Positions 1 through 8,908 of a DNA stretch of 32,353 bases are shown piece by piece; position 1 is the first letter of the stretch; each line of letters opens with the position of its first letter. Both the position numbers and the translations under genes were made by a program. The stretch lies in assembly GCF_021287135.1 (NCBI RefSeq), contig NZ_JAJTBB010000063.1:1-32353 (forward strand), in the 5' to 3' direction. This stretch comes from Acidovorax sp. (GTDB taxonomy: Bacteria > Pseudomonadota > Gammaproteobacteria > Burkholderiales > Burkholderiaceae_C). The notes under the pieces are model-generated. The model did not search any database, was not told where the DNA came from, and saw nothing but the letters and a program-made list of their open reading frames with translations.

Positions 1-161
1 CCGTTCAGGTCCACCCGGTGCAGGCGCCGCGCGCCGGCGTCCACCCACTTGCGCGCCATGGCCGCCGGGTCTTCGCCGAAGGTGGTGGATTGGTCCATAT
101 CGCCTTGCTTGAGGCGAACGCAGTGGCCGTCTTTGAGGTCAATGGCGGGGATGAGCAGCAT
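1..161 (-). CDS. hisA: HisA, ProFAR isomerase (N-terminal part, runs off the left edge)
   Basis: This is 1-(5-phosphoribosyl)-5-[(5-phosphoribosylamino)methylideneamino]imidazole-4-carboxamide isomerase, a cytoplasmic TIM-barrel enzyme that opens the ribose ring of ProFAR in histidine synthesis. Only the first 53 codons are in the window. They begin [17 protein letters not shown], the classic first strand of HisA with the catalytic Asp at residue 8, followed by the phosphate-side GD and the segment ending in RVDLNG. The ATG at 159-161 is the only good start; its Shine-Dalgarno is weak. The gene lies 64 bases downstream of hisH on the same strand, the usual hisH-hisA order, so the two are probably cotranscribed. 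The C-terminal three-quarters lie outside the window. Confidence 0.93.
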   Translation of the reverse strand, partial: MLLIPAIDLKDGHCVRLKQGDMDQSTTFGEDPAAMARKWVDAGARRLHRVDLN

Positions 162-225
162 GGTGATGGAAGTTCGGGGAAAAAGGGCGAGTCAGGGCTC
201 GGCCCGAACAGGTTGACGGGGGTTC

Positions 226-894
226 TCAGGGATTCCAGTGCAGAAAATTGCGGTACAGGGCCAGGCCGTGCTCCGCGCTCTTCTCGGGGTGGAACTGGGT
301 CGCAAAAATATTATCGCGTGCAACGGCGGCCGCGAACACACCGCCGTAGTCCGTCTGCCCCGCGCAATGGGCGGGGTCTTGCGGCACGGCATAGAAGCTG
401 TGCACAAAGTAGAAGTAGCTCTGGTCCGGCACGCCCGCCCACACCGGGTGGACCTGTCCGCCGTGGGGCACCTGGTGCACGCGGTTCCAGCCCATCTGCG
501 GCACCTTGTAGCGGCTGCCGTCGGGCTGGGTCTTGCCGGCCAGGTCGAACTTGCGCACCTCGCCGGGGATCAGGCCCAGGCCCGGGGTGTCGCCCTCGGC
601 GCTGTGGTCCAGCAGCATCTGCATGCCCACGCACACGCCGAACATCGGCTTGCGGGCGGCGGCCTCCAGCACGGATGCCTGCAGGCCCGACTCGCGCAGT
701 TCGCGCATGCAGTCGGGCATGGCGCCCTGGCCGGGCAGCACGATGCGCGCGGCGGCGCGCACATCCTCGGGCCGCTGGGTGACCACCACGGTCCAGCCGC
801 TGCCGGCCGCGGCGGCCTGCACGGCCTGGGAAACCGAGCGCAGGTTGCCCATGCCGTAGTCAACGACGGCAACGGTTTTTGCTTGCATATTCAT
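226..894 (-). CDS. hisH: HisH, imidazole glycerol phosphate synthase glutaminase subunit
   Basis: This is the class I glutamine amidotransferase subunit that hydrolyses glutamine and passes ammonia to HisF for the IGP/AICAR-forming step. The protein has 222 residues, the normal length. It shows the N-terminal [12 protein letters not shown] strand, the [11 protein letters not shown] loop, the nucleophile elbow GVCVGMQ with Cys88, and the rest of the triad in TQFHPEKS (His202, Glu204). Two in-frame ATGs lie six bases apart (892-894 and 886-888), and neither has a strong ribosome-binding site. The first sits inside a dispersed repeat (888-942), so the native start is uncertain by two codons. The gene is 61 bases downstream of hisB and upstream of hisA. 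No marC gene lies between hisH and hisB, where some relatives have one. Confidence 0.95.
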   Translation of the reverse strand: MNMQAKTVAVVDYGMGNLRSVSQAVQAAAAGSGWTVVVTQRPEDVRAAARIVLPGQGAMPDCMRELRESGLQASVLEAAARKPMFGVCVGMQMLLDHSAEGDTPGLGLIPGEVRKFDLAGKTQPDGSRYKVPQMGWNRVHQVPHGGQVHPVWAGVPDQSYFYFVHSFYAVPQDPAHCAGQTDYGGVFAAAVARDNIFATQFHPEKSAEHGLALYRNFLHWNP

Positions 895-944
895 AGCTGC
901 TAGCGCTTGCCAGATAAGCGTTGGAGGCCGATTTGGCTTGAAAT
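886..944 (-). repeat. Dispersed intergenic repeat, copy 1, overlapping the hisH start
   Basis: Read on the minus strand, this stretch runs GGCCTCCAACGCTTAT, a short spacer, then CAAGCGCTAGCAGCTATG. The pieces CGCTT and AAGCG can pair as a small hairpin. A second copy in the window, at 8909-8970 on the plus strand, matches it at nearly every position of this core (CTCCA, CTTAT, CAAGCGCT, GCAGCTAT, AATA). I recall AGCTGCTAGCGCTT-type elements as abundant between genes in Acidovorax and other Comamonadaceae; that attribution is from memory. This copy supplies the hisH start codon and the bases just before it. Confidence 0.7.
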
Positions 945-955
945 TAGGACAAAAC

Positions 956-1594
956 CTACAGGGAGCCCTTGGTGGACGGAATGACGCCGGCCGAGCGCGG
1001 GTCGCGCTCCAGAGCGGCGCGCAGCGTGCGGCCGAACGCCTTGAAGATGGTCTCGCACTGGTGGTGGGCGTTGAAGCCCTTGAGGTTGTCGATGTGCAAC
1101 GTCACGCCCGCGTGGTTCACGAAGCCCTGGAAGAACTCGTAGACCAGCTGCGTGTCCAGCTGGCCGATGCTGCCGGCGGTGAACTTCACGTCCATGTGCA
1201 GGCCGGGGCGACCCGAGAAGTCGACCACCACGCGCGACAGCGCCTCGTCCAGCGGCACGTAGGCGTGGCCGTAGCGGCGGATGCCTTTTTTGTCGCCCAC
1301 GGCGCGCGCGAACGCCTGGCCCAGGGTGATGCCCACGTCTTCCACGGTGTGGTGGCCGTCGATGTGCAGGTCGCCTTCGCAGTCGATCGTGAGGTCGATC
1401 AGCCCGTGGCGGGCGATCTGGTCCAGCATGTGGTCGAAGAAACCGATGCCGGTGTGCAGCTTGGCCTGGCCGGTGCCGTCGAGGTTGATGCGCACGGTAA
1501 TGCGCGTCTCGGCGGTGTTGCGACTGACCTCGGCGGTGCGGTCGGCCAGAGGGTCCGGCGCTGCCGAGGAAGGAACGAGTGCGGAGGAGGTCAT
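956..1594 (-). CDS. hisB: HisB, imidazoleglycerol-phosphate dehydratase
   Basis: This is the monofunctional, manganese-dependent dehydratase that converts IGP to imidazole acetol-phosphate. The protein has 212 residues, slightly long for the family because of a 20-residue Ala/Ser-rich N-terminus. The metal-binding signatures are clear: [14 protein letters not shown] and [15 protein letters not shown], ending in STKGSL. The reading frame stays open upstream, but the ATG at 1592-1594 is chosen because it overlaps the hisC stop as ATGA (stop at 1591-1593). This implies translational coupling with hisC. There is no histidinol-phosphatase fusion, as expected outside the enteric bacteria. Confidence 0.96.
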   Translation of the reverse strand: MTSSALVPSSAAPDPLADRTAEVSRNTAETRITVRINLDGTGQAKLHTGIGFFDHMLDQIARHGLIDLTIDCEGDLHIDGHHTVEDVGITLGQAFARAVGDKKGIRRYGHAYVPLDEALSRVVVDFSGRPGLHMDVKFTAGSIGQLDTQLVYEFFQGFVNHAGVTLHIDNLKGFNAHHQCETIFKAFGRTLRAALERDPRSAGVIPSTKGSL

Positions 1595-2709
1595 AAAGAG
1601 GCTTGGAGTGCGGCCAGCATCTGCGCGTTGTCTTCGGCGGCGCCCACCGTGAGGCGCAGGCAGTTGGCCAGCAATGGGTGCATTGTAGAAACGTTCTTGA
1701 TGAGCACCTTGCGGTTTTTCATGCCGTCGTACACCTTGGCGGCGTCCGCCACACGGATCAGCACCATGTTGGCCTCGCTGTCCCAGCATTTTTCAACGCC
1801 GGGCATCTGCCGCAGGGCCGCGATCACGGTGGTGCGCTCGGCACGGATTTCCGCGGCCTGGGCAGCGAACACGTCGGCGTGCTCCAGCGCAAACAGCGCG
1901 GCTTCGCAGTTGAGCACGCTCACGTTGTAGGGCGGGCGCACCTTGTCGATCTCGCCCACCAGCGCCGCCGGGCCGATGAGGTAGCCCAGGCGCACGCCCG
2001 CCAGGCCGAACTTGCTGAGCGTGCGCATGAGCAGCACGTGCGCGTTGCGCGCGGGCTCGGCCCGCATGCGGTCGATCCAGGTGCGGCTGGCGAAGGGCTG
2101 GTAGGCCTCGTCCATCACTACCAGGCCGCCTTGCGCGCCCGCGGCGTCGATGATGCGCTGCACGGCGCCCTCGTCCCACAGCGTGGCCGTGGGGTTGTTG
2201 GGATAGGCGATGTAGGTGATGGCAGGCTTGTGCTGGTCGATGGCGGCCAGCATGGCGGGTTCATCCAGCGCAAAGTCGGGCGTGAGCGGCACGCCCACGA
2301 AATCCAGCCCTTGCAGCTGCGCCGACAGCGGGTACATCACGAAGCCCGGCATGGGTGCCAGCATGGTGGCGCGCTCGCCCGTGCCGGGGCGCGCGCAGGC
2401 CAGGGCCAGCAGGGTGATCAGTTCGTCCGAGCCGTTGCCCAGCACGATGCCGCAGCCCTCGGGCATGCCCGCGTACCGGGCCAGGGCCGCCTTCAGGTCG
2501 GCAATGCGGTCGCCGGGATAGCGGTTGAGCGCCACCGTCCCCAGGCGCTGGCCCAGCGCGGCCTGCAGGTGCGCGGGCAGGCGGAAGGGGTTTTCCATGG
2601 CGTCCATCTTGAGCATGCCGGTGGAGGGCTGCACGACGTAGGAGTGCATCGCGCGCACGTCAGGGCGGATGCGGGCCAGGGCCTGGAGGGGGGACGATGG
2701 AGCAGTCAT
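1591..2709 (-). CDS. hisC: HisC, histidinol-phosphate aminotransferase
   Basis: This is a PLP-dependent class I/II aminotransferase that converts imidazole acetol-phosphate and glutamate to histidinol phosphate. The protein has 372 residues. Diagnostic motifs are [11 protein letters not shown] (cofactor-ring Asn), VMDEAYQPF (Asp bonded to the pyridine nitrogen) and [15 protein letters not shown] (Schiff-base Lys, then the phosphate-binding Arg). The ATG at 2707-2709 was chosen over longer upstream possibilities because it shares ATGA with the stop of the PIN toxin gene (2706-2708). hisC therefore appears to be translated by coupling to a toxin-antitoxin pair on its upstream side and coupled in turn to hisB on its downstream side. 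Confidence 0.96.
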   Translation of the reverse strand: MTAPSSPLQALARIRPDVRAMHSYVVQPSTGMLKMDAMENPFRLPAHLQAALGQRLGTVALNRYPGDRIADLKAALARYAGMPEGCGIVLGNGSDELITLLALACARPGTGERATMLAPMPGFVMYPLSAQLQGLDFVGVPLTPDFALDEPAMLAAIDQHKPAITYIAYPNNPTATLWDEGAVQRIIDAAGAQGGLVVMDEAYQPFASRTWIDRMRAEPARNAHVLLMRTLSKFGLAGVRLGYLIGPAALVGEIDKVRPPYNVSVLNCEAALFALEHADVFAAQAAEIRAERTTVIAALRQMPGVEKCWDSEANMVLIRVADAAKVYDGMKNRKVLIKNVSTMHPLLANCLRLTVGAAEDNAQMLAALQASL

Positions 2710-3158
2710 TCGGCAGTGTCCAGTTCTGAAGGTGCAACAAGGAAGGGGTTGATCGGGCGCACGGCGTCCATGGGCTCGCCGTGCGGCAGCGCCTCGGTCA
2801 GCAGGTAGCGGCAGCCCTGCTGGTGGGCGGACGAGAGGATGAGCGCGTCCCAGTAGCCCAGGCGGTAGCGGTCCTGCAGGTCCCAGGCGCCGTCCACGGT
2901 GTAGGAATCCAGGTGCGGCGGCAGCCACACGCGCAAGCGGCGCACCTGGGCGCGCACCTGCTGGACCACGCGCGGGCCGTCAAAGCGCTGGATGGCCTGG
3001 TTGTACAGCTCGTTGAGGACCTGCGAGCTGATGCGACCGCTGCGCGTCTGCCAGCAAAAGCTGATCCATTCGCGGGCGCGCGCCTGCCGGGCGGCATCGC
3101 GCTCGTCCACGCTGGCGAGCAGAACCTCGGTGTCGACAAAGATGGGGGCGGTGCTCAT
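2706..3158 (-). CDS. vapC: PIN-domain ribonuclease toxin (VapC-like)
   Basis: A 150-residue PIN-domain protein, the usual size of a VapC toxin, which is a metal-dependent RNase neutralised by a cognate antitoxin. Acidic residues fall at the expected places: Asp9 in IFVDTEVLL, Glu50 in SSQVLNELYNQ and Asp104 in LGYWDALILSSA. In the last motif, YLLTEALPHG, the usual second acidic residue of the family's (S/T)ED pattern is Ala123, while Glu122 is kept. The ATG at 3156-3158 begins seven bases after the antitoxin stop, the normal antitoxin-then-toxin spacing. The longer frame upstream would overlap the antitoxin and adds nothing recognisable. The stop overlaps the hisC start by ATGA, which is unusual because it ties a toxin gene to a biosynthetic gene. 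Whether the toxin is active is unknown. Confidence 0.85.
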   Translation of the reverse strand: MSTAPIFVDTEVLLASVDERDAARQARAREWISFCWQTRSGRISSQVLNELYNQAIQRFDGPRVVQQVRAQVRRLRVWLPPHLDSYTVDGAWDLQDRYRLGYWDALILSSAHQQGCRYLLTEALPHGEPMDAVRPINPFLVAPSELDTAE

Positions 3159-3165
3159 GGGGGTG

Positions 3166-3390
3166 TCAGCGCAGGAACAGGGTGTCGCGCGGAACATACG
3201 GGCCGCTGGAGGCGTCCCAGCTCTCAAAGCTCAGCGCCTCGCGCATAGCTTGGGCGTAGGCGTCTTCCTGGCGCATCTTTTCGGCCAGCCATTCGCCCAG
3301 CAGGCGCGACACGCTGCTGCCGCGCTTGGCGGCTTCCACGCGCACCCATTCGGCGACGGCGTCGTCCATGGTGACCGTGATGTTCTTCAT
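3166..3390 (-). CDS. Ribbon-helix-helix antitoxin partner of the PIN toxin
   Basis: A 74-residue protein starting MKNITVTMDDAVAEWVRVEA. The pattern is a short beta strand followed by two helices (AVAEWVRVEAAKRG and SVSRLLGEWLAEKM), as in CopG/Arc-type ribbon-helix-helix DNA-binding antitoxins. The C-terminal part (FESWDASSGPYVP) is Trp/Pro-rich and would be the toxin-binding tail. The ATG at 3388-3390 fits the strand start; a GTG at 3403-3405 would add five residues and cannot be excluded, as no good ribosome-binding site precedes either. It lies directly upstream of the PIN gene. Two perfect palindromes at 3403-3415 and 3419-3431, just upstream, suggest autoregulation. It is called from fold and context, with no exact family name. 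Confidence 0.8.
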   Translation of the reverse strand: MKNITVTMDDAVAEWVRVEAAKRGSSVSRLLGEWLAEKMRQEDAYAQAMREALSFESWDASSGPYVPRDTLFLR

Positions 3391-3398
3391 GGGGCCAT

Positions 3399-3431
3399 GG
3401 TACACGAATTTCGTGGTACACGAACTTCGTG
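3399..3431. promoter_or_regulatory. Tandem palindromic operator upstream of the antitoxin gene
   Basis: Two consecutive 17-base units of GGTACACGAA-N-TTCGTG (3399-3415 and 3415-3431) share one G. Each contains a perfect 13-bp palindrome, CACGAATTTCGTG and CACGAACTTCGTG, with centres 16 bases apart. Tandem palindromes next to the start of an RHH antitoxin are the expected form of an autoregulatory operator (family knowledge). The binding protein is inferred from position. Confidence 0.75.
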
Positions 3432-3466
3432 TGTCTGCAATTTCGGGAGGCCGCGTTGCCGTAAGG

Positions 3467-4924
3467 CTACGCCGCCTTGGGCTGCGGGGCCTGCAGCAGC
3501 ATGTGCGTGGCCATCTCTCCCACGGTGCGCAGGGCCTGCAGGTGGGCGGGGGACCAGTCTCCCCCCACGCCGATGCGCAGGCAGTTGCGGAACCGCCCGC
3601 TGGTGCTGAAGACCGTGCCGGGCGCGATGAGGATCTTCTGCTCCAGGCAGGCCTCGTGCAGCAGCACGGCGTCCAGTGCGCGGGGCAGCTCCAGCCACAT
3701 CAGCAGGCCGCCGGGCGGGTCGCTGACCCGCGTGCCCGGCGGGAAGTGCGATGCGATCACCCGCCGCGCCTCGTCCACGCGCGCCGCCACGGCAGCGCGC
3801 AGCTGGCGCATGGCGGCCGCGTGGCCGGCCTGGGTGATGAGGTCGGCCAGCGCCAGCTCCAGCACCGCCGACTGCCCGCCCTCCTGCAGCTCCTTGATGC
3901 CGCGCAGCGCCTCGGTCCAGCGCCCGGCCTCCAGCCAGCCCAGGCGCAGGCCAGGGGCCAGCGTCTTCGAAAACGAATCGCACAGCATGACGTGCCCGGT
4001 GGTGTCGTACGACTTCACGGTGCGGCGCATGTCGTCGCCCTCGGCCAGGTCGTTGTAGATGGCGTCTTCGATCACGGCCAGCCCGTGGCGCGACGCCATC
4101 TGCGCCAAGCGCTTGCGTTCGGCCTGCGGCATGCAGCTGCCCAGCGGGTTGCTCAGCGTGGGCACCACCATCACGGCCTTGACGGGCTGGGTGTCCAGCG
4201 CGAGTTGCAGCGCGTCGAGCGACAGCCCGTTGCGCGGGTGGGTCGGAATCTCCAGCGCCTTCAGGTGCAGGCCCTGCAGCACTTCCAGAAACGAGAAGTG
4301 CGTGGGCGACTCCAGCGCCACCACGTCGCCCGGCTGCGTGGCGGCGCGCAGGCACAACCCGATGCTGTCCATGCAGCCGCCGGTGATCACGATGTTCTCG
4401 GGGTTCAGGCTGCAGCCCAGGCCGACCGCGTAGCGGGCCAGCGCGCGGCGCGCATCCTCGTGCCCCGTCGTGGTGGGATAGGTGCACAGCAGGTGCCGGT
4501 GCCGCTGGGCGGCGCGCACCACGGCGCGGCGCACGCGGTCGGGGTTGAACAGCTCGGGGCCCGGCGTGCCGCTGCTGAAGGACACAATGTCCTGCGGCTG
4601 GGCGCGCCCCAGGACGCGCTGGCCCAGCCAGTCCACCGACACCTCGCGCGGGCGCCGCAGCGGGCGCGGCGTGCTGGGTTCAGGCAGGCTGACGGGCCGC
4701 GCCGCCACAAAGAAGCCCGAGCGCGGGCGCGGGGTGATCAGCCGCGCATCCTCAAGCCAGTGGTAGGCCTGCACCACGGTGGTCTGCGCCACGCCGTGCT
4801 GGCGCGCCAGTTCGCGCACCGAGGGCAGTTTCTCCCCGCGTGCCAGGGTGCCGTTGCGGATCAGTTGCGCCAGTTGCTCGGCAATCCGCTGGTACAGCGG
4901 GGGCGCATCGTCAAGGGAATTCAT
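3467..4924 (-). CDS. MocR-type regulator: GntR winged helix fused to an aminotransferase-like domain
   Basis: A 485-residue two-domain transcription factor. Residues ~8-75 form a GntR winged-helix domain (LYQRIAEQLAQLI, KLPSVRELA, TTVVQAYHWLE, GFFV). Residues ~115-480 form a fold-type I aminotransferase domain with TLSNPLGSCMP, VIEDAIYNDL and the PLP-lysine motif SFSKTLAPGLRLGW. MocR proteins usually sense PLP or amino compounds; the ligand here is unknown. The ATG at 4922-4924 was chosen because the GntR domain begins at once after it. The gene is divergent from the DUF2917 gene, and the 152-base gap holds five CCAGTACAG/CTGTACTGG sites, one only 10-18 bases before this start, so autoregulation is likely. 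It sits between hisD and the toxin-antitoxin pair and interrupts the his cluster. Enzymatic activity is not implied. Confidence 0.9.
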   Translation of the reverse strand: MNSLDDAPPLYQRIAEQLAQLIRNGTLARGEKLPSVRELARQHGVAQTTVVQAYHWLEDARLITPRPRSGFFVAARPVSLPEPSTPRPLRRPREVSVDWLGQRVLGRAQPQDIVSFSSGTPGPELFNPDRVRRAVVRAAQRHRHLLCTYPTTTGHEDARRALARYAVGLGCSLNPENIVITGGCMDSIGLCLRAATQPGDVVALESPTHFSFLEVLQGLHLKALEIPTHPRNGLSLDALQLALDTQPVKAVMVVPTLSNPLGSCMPQAERKRLAQMASRHGLAVIEDAIYNDLAEGDDMRRTVKSYDTTGHVMLCDSFSKTLAPGLRLGWLEAGRWTEALRGIKELQEGGQSAVLELALADLITQAGHAAAMRQLRAAVAARVDEARRVIASHFPPGTRVSDPPGGLLMWLELPRALDAVLLHEACLEQKILIAPGTVFSTSGRFRNCLRIGVGGDWSPAHLQALRTVGEMATHMLLQAPQPKAA

Positions 4925-4933
4925 GGCGGCATT

Positions 4934-5020
4934 CTGTACTGGCCGAGCTGGCAGCAACCAGTACAGAGCGGGTGCAGCCCGCACAGTACAGAGGGCCAGT
5001 ACAGACGCTCTGTACTGGCC
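4934..5020. promoter_or_regulatory. Five-site operator cluster between the MocR and DUF2917 genes
   Basis: Copies of one 9-mer occur at 4934-4942 (CTGTACTGG), 4958-4966 (CCAGTACAG), 4983-4991 (ACAGTACAG, one mismatch), 4996-5004 (CCAGTACAG) and 5010-5018 (CTGTACTGG). The last two form a perfect inverted repeat with 12-base arms GGCCAGTACAGA/TCTGTACTGGCC and a 3-base centre (4994-5020). Centre-to-centre spacings are 24, 25, 13 and 14 bases. MocR regulators commonly bind several repeated half-sites in a divergent promoter region (family knowledge). Binding by the adjacent MocR protein is an inference from position. Confidence 0.8.
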
Positions 5021-5076
5021 CAGTTCCTTCGCCCCTGTCCGTGGCGCTTCGCGCGGCCGCGCCGCACAGTGAGGCC

Positions 5077-5523
5077 ATGAACTCGCTGAACACCGCCACC
5101 CCGCCCTCGCCCACCCTGCCCAGCCAGGCCGCCGAACCCCTGAGCCTGCAATGGAACCGCCAGCCGCTGCCACCGCTGCAGGCCGTCCAGGTGCTGGACT
5201 TCCGTGCGGGCGACATCGCCCTGCTCGAGGTGGAACACGGCCGCGTCTGGGTGACCTGCGACGGCCTGCTGGAAGACTATTTCCTGGACGCCGGCCAGCG
5301 CCTGTCGTTCGCCGGCCCGGTGCGGCTGCGCGTGAGCGCGGAAGGCCGCCGCCCCGCGCGGCTGAACTGGGCCCGGCACCTGGCGGTGCCCGGCGCGGCC
5401 TACCCGCCAGCGCCCACAGCCGCACCGCAGGCTCTGGCGGCCGTGCCGCACGCCAGCAGCCCGGTGGGCTGCAGCCTGCCCCCGGGCGCTGCCGGCCCGG
5501 TCTGCGCCGTCAGCGCGGCGTGA
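5077..5523 (+). CDS. DUF2917 domain protein
   Basis: A 148-residue protein of unknown function. Residues ~25-90 match the DUF2917 pattern: [35 protein letters not shown] and [15 protein letters not shown]. This looks like a small cupin-like beta fold with a conserved Gly-Arg-Val-Trp and ED-G core. The C-terminal ~55 residues are Ala/Pro-rich and probably disordered. The ATG at 5077-5079 has a GTGAGG ribosome-binding site four bases upstream. There is no signal peptide and no membrane segment. It is the only complete plus-strand gene in the window. It is divergent from the MocR gene and is probably that regulator's target, given the shared operator cluster. Its last 14 bases overlap the 3' end of the convergent hisD. 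Confidence 0.85.
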   Translation: MNSLNTATPPSPTLPSQAAEPLSLQWNRQPLPPLQAVQVLDFRAGDIALLEVEHGRVWVTCDGLLEDYFLDAGQRLSFAGPVRLRVSAEGRRPARLNWARHLAVPGAAYPPAPTAAPQALAAVPHASSPVGCSLPPGAAGPVCAVSAA

Positions 5524-6844
5524 TGCCGGCCTTGAGCCGCATCTCGGCCGCCTGCGCGTGGGCCTGCAGGCCCTCGCCGTAGGCCAGCTCGGCGGCGATG
5601 GCGCCCAGCACCTGGGCGCCGGCCTCGCTCACCTCGATGAGGCTGCTGCGCTTCTGGAAGTCGTACACGCCCAGCGGGGACGAGAAGCGCGCCGTGCCGC
5701 TGGTCGGCAGCACGTGGTTGGGACCTGCGCAGTAGTCGCCCAGGCTTTCGGAGGTGTAGGCCCCCAGGAAAATTGCCCCGGCGTGGCGCAGGAGCGGCTC
5801 CCAGCGGTGCGGGTCGGTGCTGCTCACCTCCAGGTGTTCCGGTGCGATGCGGTTGCTGATGGCGCAGGCCTCTTCCATGTCCCGGGTGAGGATCAGTGCG
5901 CCGCGGCCCGTGAGGCTCTTGGCGATGATTTCGGCGCGCGGCATGGTGGGCAGCAGTCGGTCGATGGCGGCCTGCACGGCGTCGAGGTAGGCGGCGTCCG
6001 GGCACAGCAGGATGCTCTGGGCCAGCTCATCGTGTTCGGCCTGGCTGAACAGGTCCATGGCCACCCAGTCGGGCGGCGTGGTGCCGTCGGCCAGCACCAG
6101 GATTTCGCTGGGGCCCGCGATCATGTCGATGCCCACGGTGCCGAACACGCGCTTCTTGGCGCTGGCCACATAGGCGTTGCCGGGGCCGGTGATCTTGTCC
6201 ACCTTGGGCACGGTGGCCGTGCCATAGGCCAGCGCGGCCACGGCCTGGGCGCCGCCGATGGTGAAGGCCCGCGTCACGCCCGCCACGTAGGCGGCGGCCA
6301 GCACCAGCGCGTTCTTTTCGCCCTTGGGCGTGGGCACCACCATGATGATCTCGCCCACGCCAGCCACATGGGCCGGGATGGCGTTCATCAATACGCTAGA
6401 CGGGTACGCCGCCTTGCCGCCGGGCACGTAGATGCCCACGCGGTCCAGGGGCGTCACCTTCTGGCCCAGCAGCGTGCCGTCTTCGTCGCGGTAGCTCCAG
6501 CTTTCGCCGCTGGCCTTCTTCTGCGCCTCGTGATAGCTGCGCACGCGGGCAGCGGCGGCCTGCAGGGCCTTGCGCTGCGCGGCCGGCAGCGCATCAAACG
6601 CGGCCCGGAGTTCCGCCGGGGTCAGCTCCAGCGCGGACAGCCCGGGCGCGCTCAGCCCGTCAAACCGCGCGGTGTACTCCAGCACGGCCGCGTCACCCCG
6701 CTGCTGCACATCCGCCAGGATGTCGGCCACGCGCTGCTCGATGGCCGCGTCGGTGTCGGCCGACCAGTGCAGGCGGGCTGCAAAATCAGCCTCGAAAGTG
6801 GCCGCAGCGGTGGACAGACGGGCAGGAGTAGCTACCAAATTCAT
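5510..6844 (-). CDS. hisD: HisD, histidinol dehydrogenase
   Basis: A zinc-dependent, NAD-linked four-electron dehydrogenase that oxidises L-histidinol to L-histidine, the last step of the pathway. The protein has 444 residues, normal for the family. It shows the signature around [16 protein letters not shown] and the zinc and catalytic residues in [27 protein letters not shown] and [11 protein letters not shown]. The ATG at 6842-6844 lies 24 bases downstream of the hisG stop. The 3' end overlaps the convergent DUF2917 gene by 14 bases. Instead of running directly into hisC as in most betaproteobacteria, it is separated from hisC by about 2.8 kb holding the DUF2917, MocR and toxin-antitoxin genes. 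Confidence 0.96.
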   Translation of the reverse strand: MNLVATPARLSTAAATFEADFAARLHWSADTDAAIEQRVADILADVQQRGDAAVLEYTARFDGLSAPGLSALELTPAELRAAFDALPAAQRKALQAAAARVRSYHEAQKKASGESWSYRDEDGTLLGQKVTPLDRVGIYVPGGKAAYPSSVLMNAIPAHVAGVGEIIMVVPTPKGEKNALVLAAAYVAGVTRAFTIGGAQAVAALAYGTATVPKVDKITGPGNAYVASAKKRVFGTVGIDMIAGPSEILVLADGTTPPDWVAMDLFSQAEHDELAQSILLCPDAAYLDAVQAAIDRLLPTMPRAEIIAKSLTGRGALILTRDMEEACAISNRIAPEHLEVSSTDPHRWEPLLRHAGAIFLGAYTSESLGDYCAGPNHVLPTSGTARFSSPLGVYDFQKRSSLIEVSEAGAQVLGAIAAELAYGEGLQAHAQAAEMRLKAGITPR

Positions 6845-6868
6845 AGTGTCACTCGGTGGGGAGGAGGA

Positions 6869-7522
6869 TCAGTTTTTCTCGGCCGGAATCGCCGACGCAA
6901 ACGCATCGATGATGCGCCGCAGCGGCGCCTGCTTGAGCTTGAGCGCGGCCTGGTTCACGACGAGGTAGGAGCTGATGTCCATGATGCGCGCGACTTCAAC
7001 CAGCTGGTTGGCCTTGAGCGTGTTGCCGGTGGAAACCAGGTCCACGATGGCGTCGGCCAGGCCCGTGAGCGGCGCCAGTTCCATGCTGCCATACAGCTTG
7101 ACCATGTCCACGTGCACGCCCTTGGCCGCGAAGAACTCGCGGGCAATGCTGGTGTACTTCGTGGCCACTTTCAGGCGCGAGCCCTGGCGCACGGCCTGCG
7201 CGTAGTCGAAATCACTGCGCACGGCCACGCTCACACGGCACTTGGCGATGCGCAGGTCCAGCGGCTGGTACAGGCCCTGGCCGCCGTGCTCGATCAGGGT
7301 GTCCTTGCCCGTCACGCCGATGTCCGCGCCGCCGTACTCCACGTAGGTGGGCACGTCGGTGGCGCGCACCAGCACCACGCGCACGTCGGGGCGGTTGGTC
7401 GGCAGGATGAGCTTGCGGGACTTTTCGGGGTCTTCCAGCACCTCGATGCCGGCGGCGGCCAGCAGCGGCAGGGTTTCATCAAAGATGCGGCCCTTGGAAA
7501 GGGCCAGGGTGATCATGCTCAT
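6869..7522 (-). CDS. hisG: HisG, ATP phosphoribosyltransferase, short form
   Basis: Catalyses the first committed step of histidine synthesis, ATP plus PRPP to phosphoribosyl-ATP. The protein has 217 residues, the short type lacking the ~80-residue C-terminal regulatory domain. Short HisG works as a hetero-octamer with the histidyl-tRNA-synthetase-like HisZ (established for the family); no hisZ is in this window. Motifs include [18 protein letters not shown] at the N-terminus and the PRPP loop around [16 protein letters not shown]. The ATG at 7520-7522 has AGGA about eight bases upstream; a second ATG two codons later (7514-7516) is possible. It lies downstream of murA across a 91-base gap holding a repeat, and just upstream of hisD. 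Confidence 0.95.
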   Translation of the reverse strand: MSMITLALSKGRIFDETLPLLAAAGIEVLEDPEKSRKLILPTNRPDVRVVLVRATDVPTYVEYGGADIGVTGKDTLIEHGGQGLYQPLDLRIAKCRVSVAVRSDFDYAQAVRQGSRLKVATKYTSIAREFFAAKGVHVDMVKLYGSMELAPLTGLADAIVDLVSTGNTLKANQLVEVARIMDISSYLVVNQAALKLKQAPLRRIIDAFASAIPAEKN

Positions 7523-7534
7523 AGGATTCCTGAA

Positions 7535-7613
7535 GTGAGCGCCGCCGGGCCGCCCCAAGGCGCGAAGGCCCCCTCGGGGGGCAGCGACCCAACGCAGTGG
7601 CGGAGCGTGGGGG
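7535..7613. repeat. Comamonadaceae-type intergenic repeat between murA and hisG
   Basis: The murA-hisG gap is filled by a very G/C-rich unit reading GCCGCCCCAAGGCGCGAAGG, then the hairpin GCCCCC-tc-GGGGGC (7568-7573/7577-7582), then GCAGCGACCCAACGCAGTGG and GGAGCGTGGGGG. I recall near-identical strings scattered between genes in Acidovorax-like genomes (memory, not searched). No other full copy occurs here. It could also weaken readthrough from murA into hisG. Confidence 0.5.
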
Positions 7614-8900
<1,287 letters not shown>

Positions 8901-8908
8901 GTCAACAA

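Noticed and set aside
4968-4982. GCGGG-tgcag-CCCGC hairpin within the MocR operator region
   Set aside because: Only a 5-bp stem with no T-run; probably incidental beside the stronger repeated sites.
3326-5080. Long plus-strand frame opposite the MocR gene
   Set aside because: Ala/Arg/His/Gln-rich shadow; the minus strand encodes a clear GntR-aminotransferase protein.
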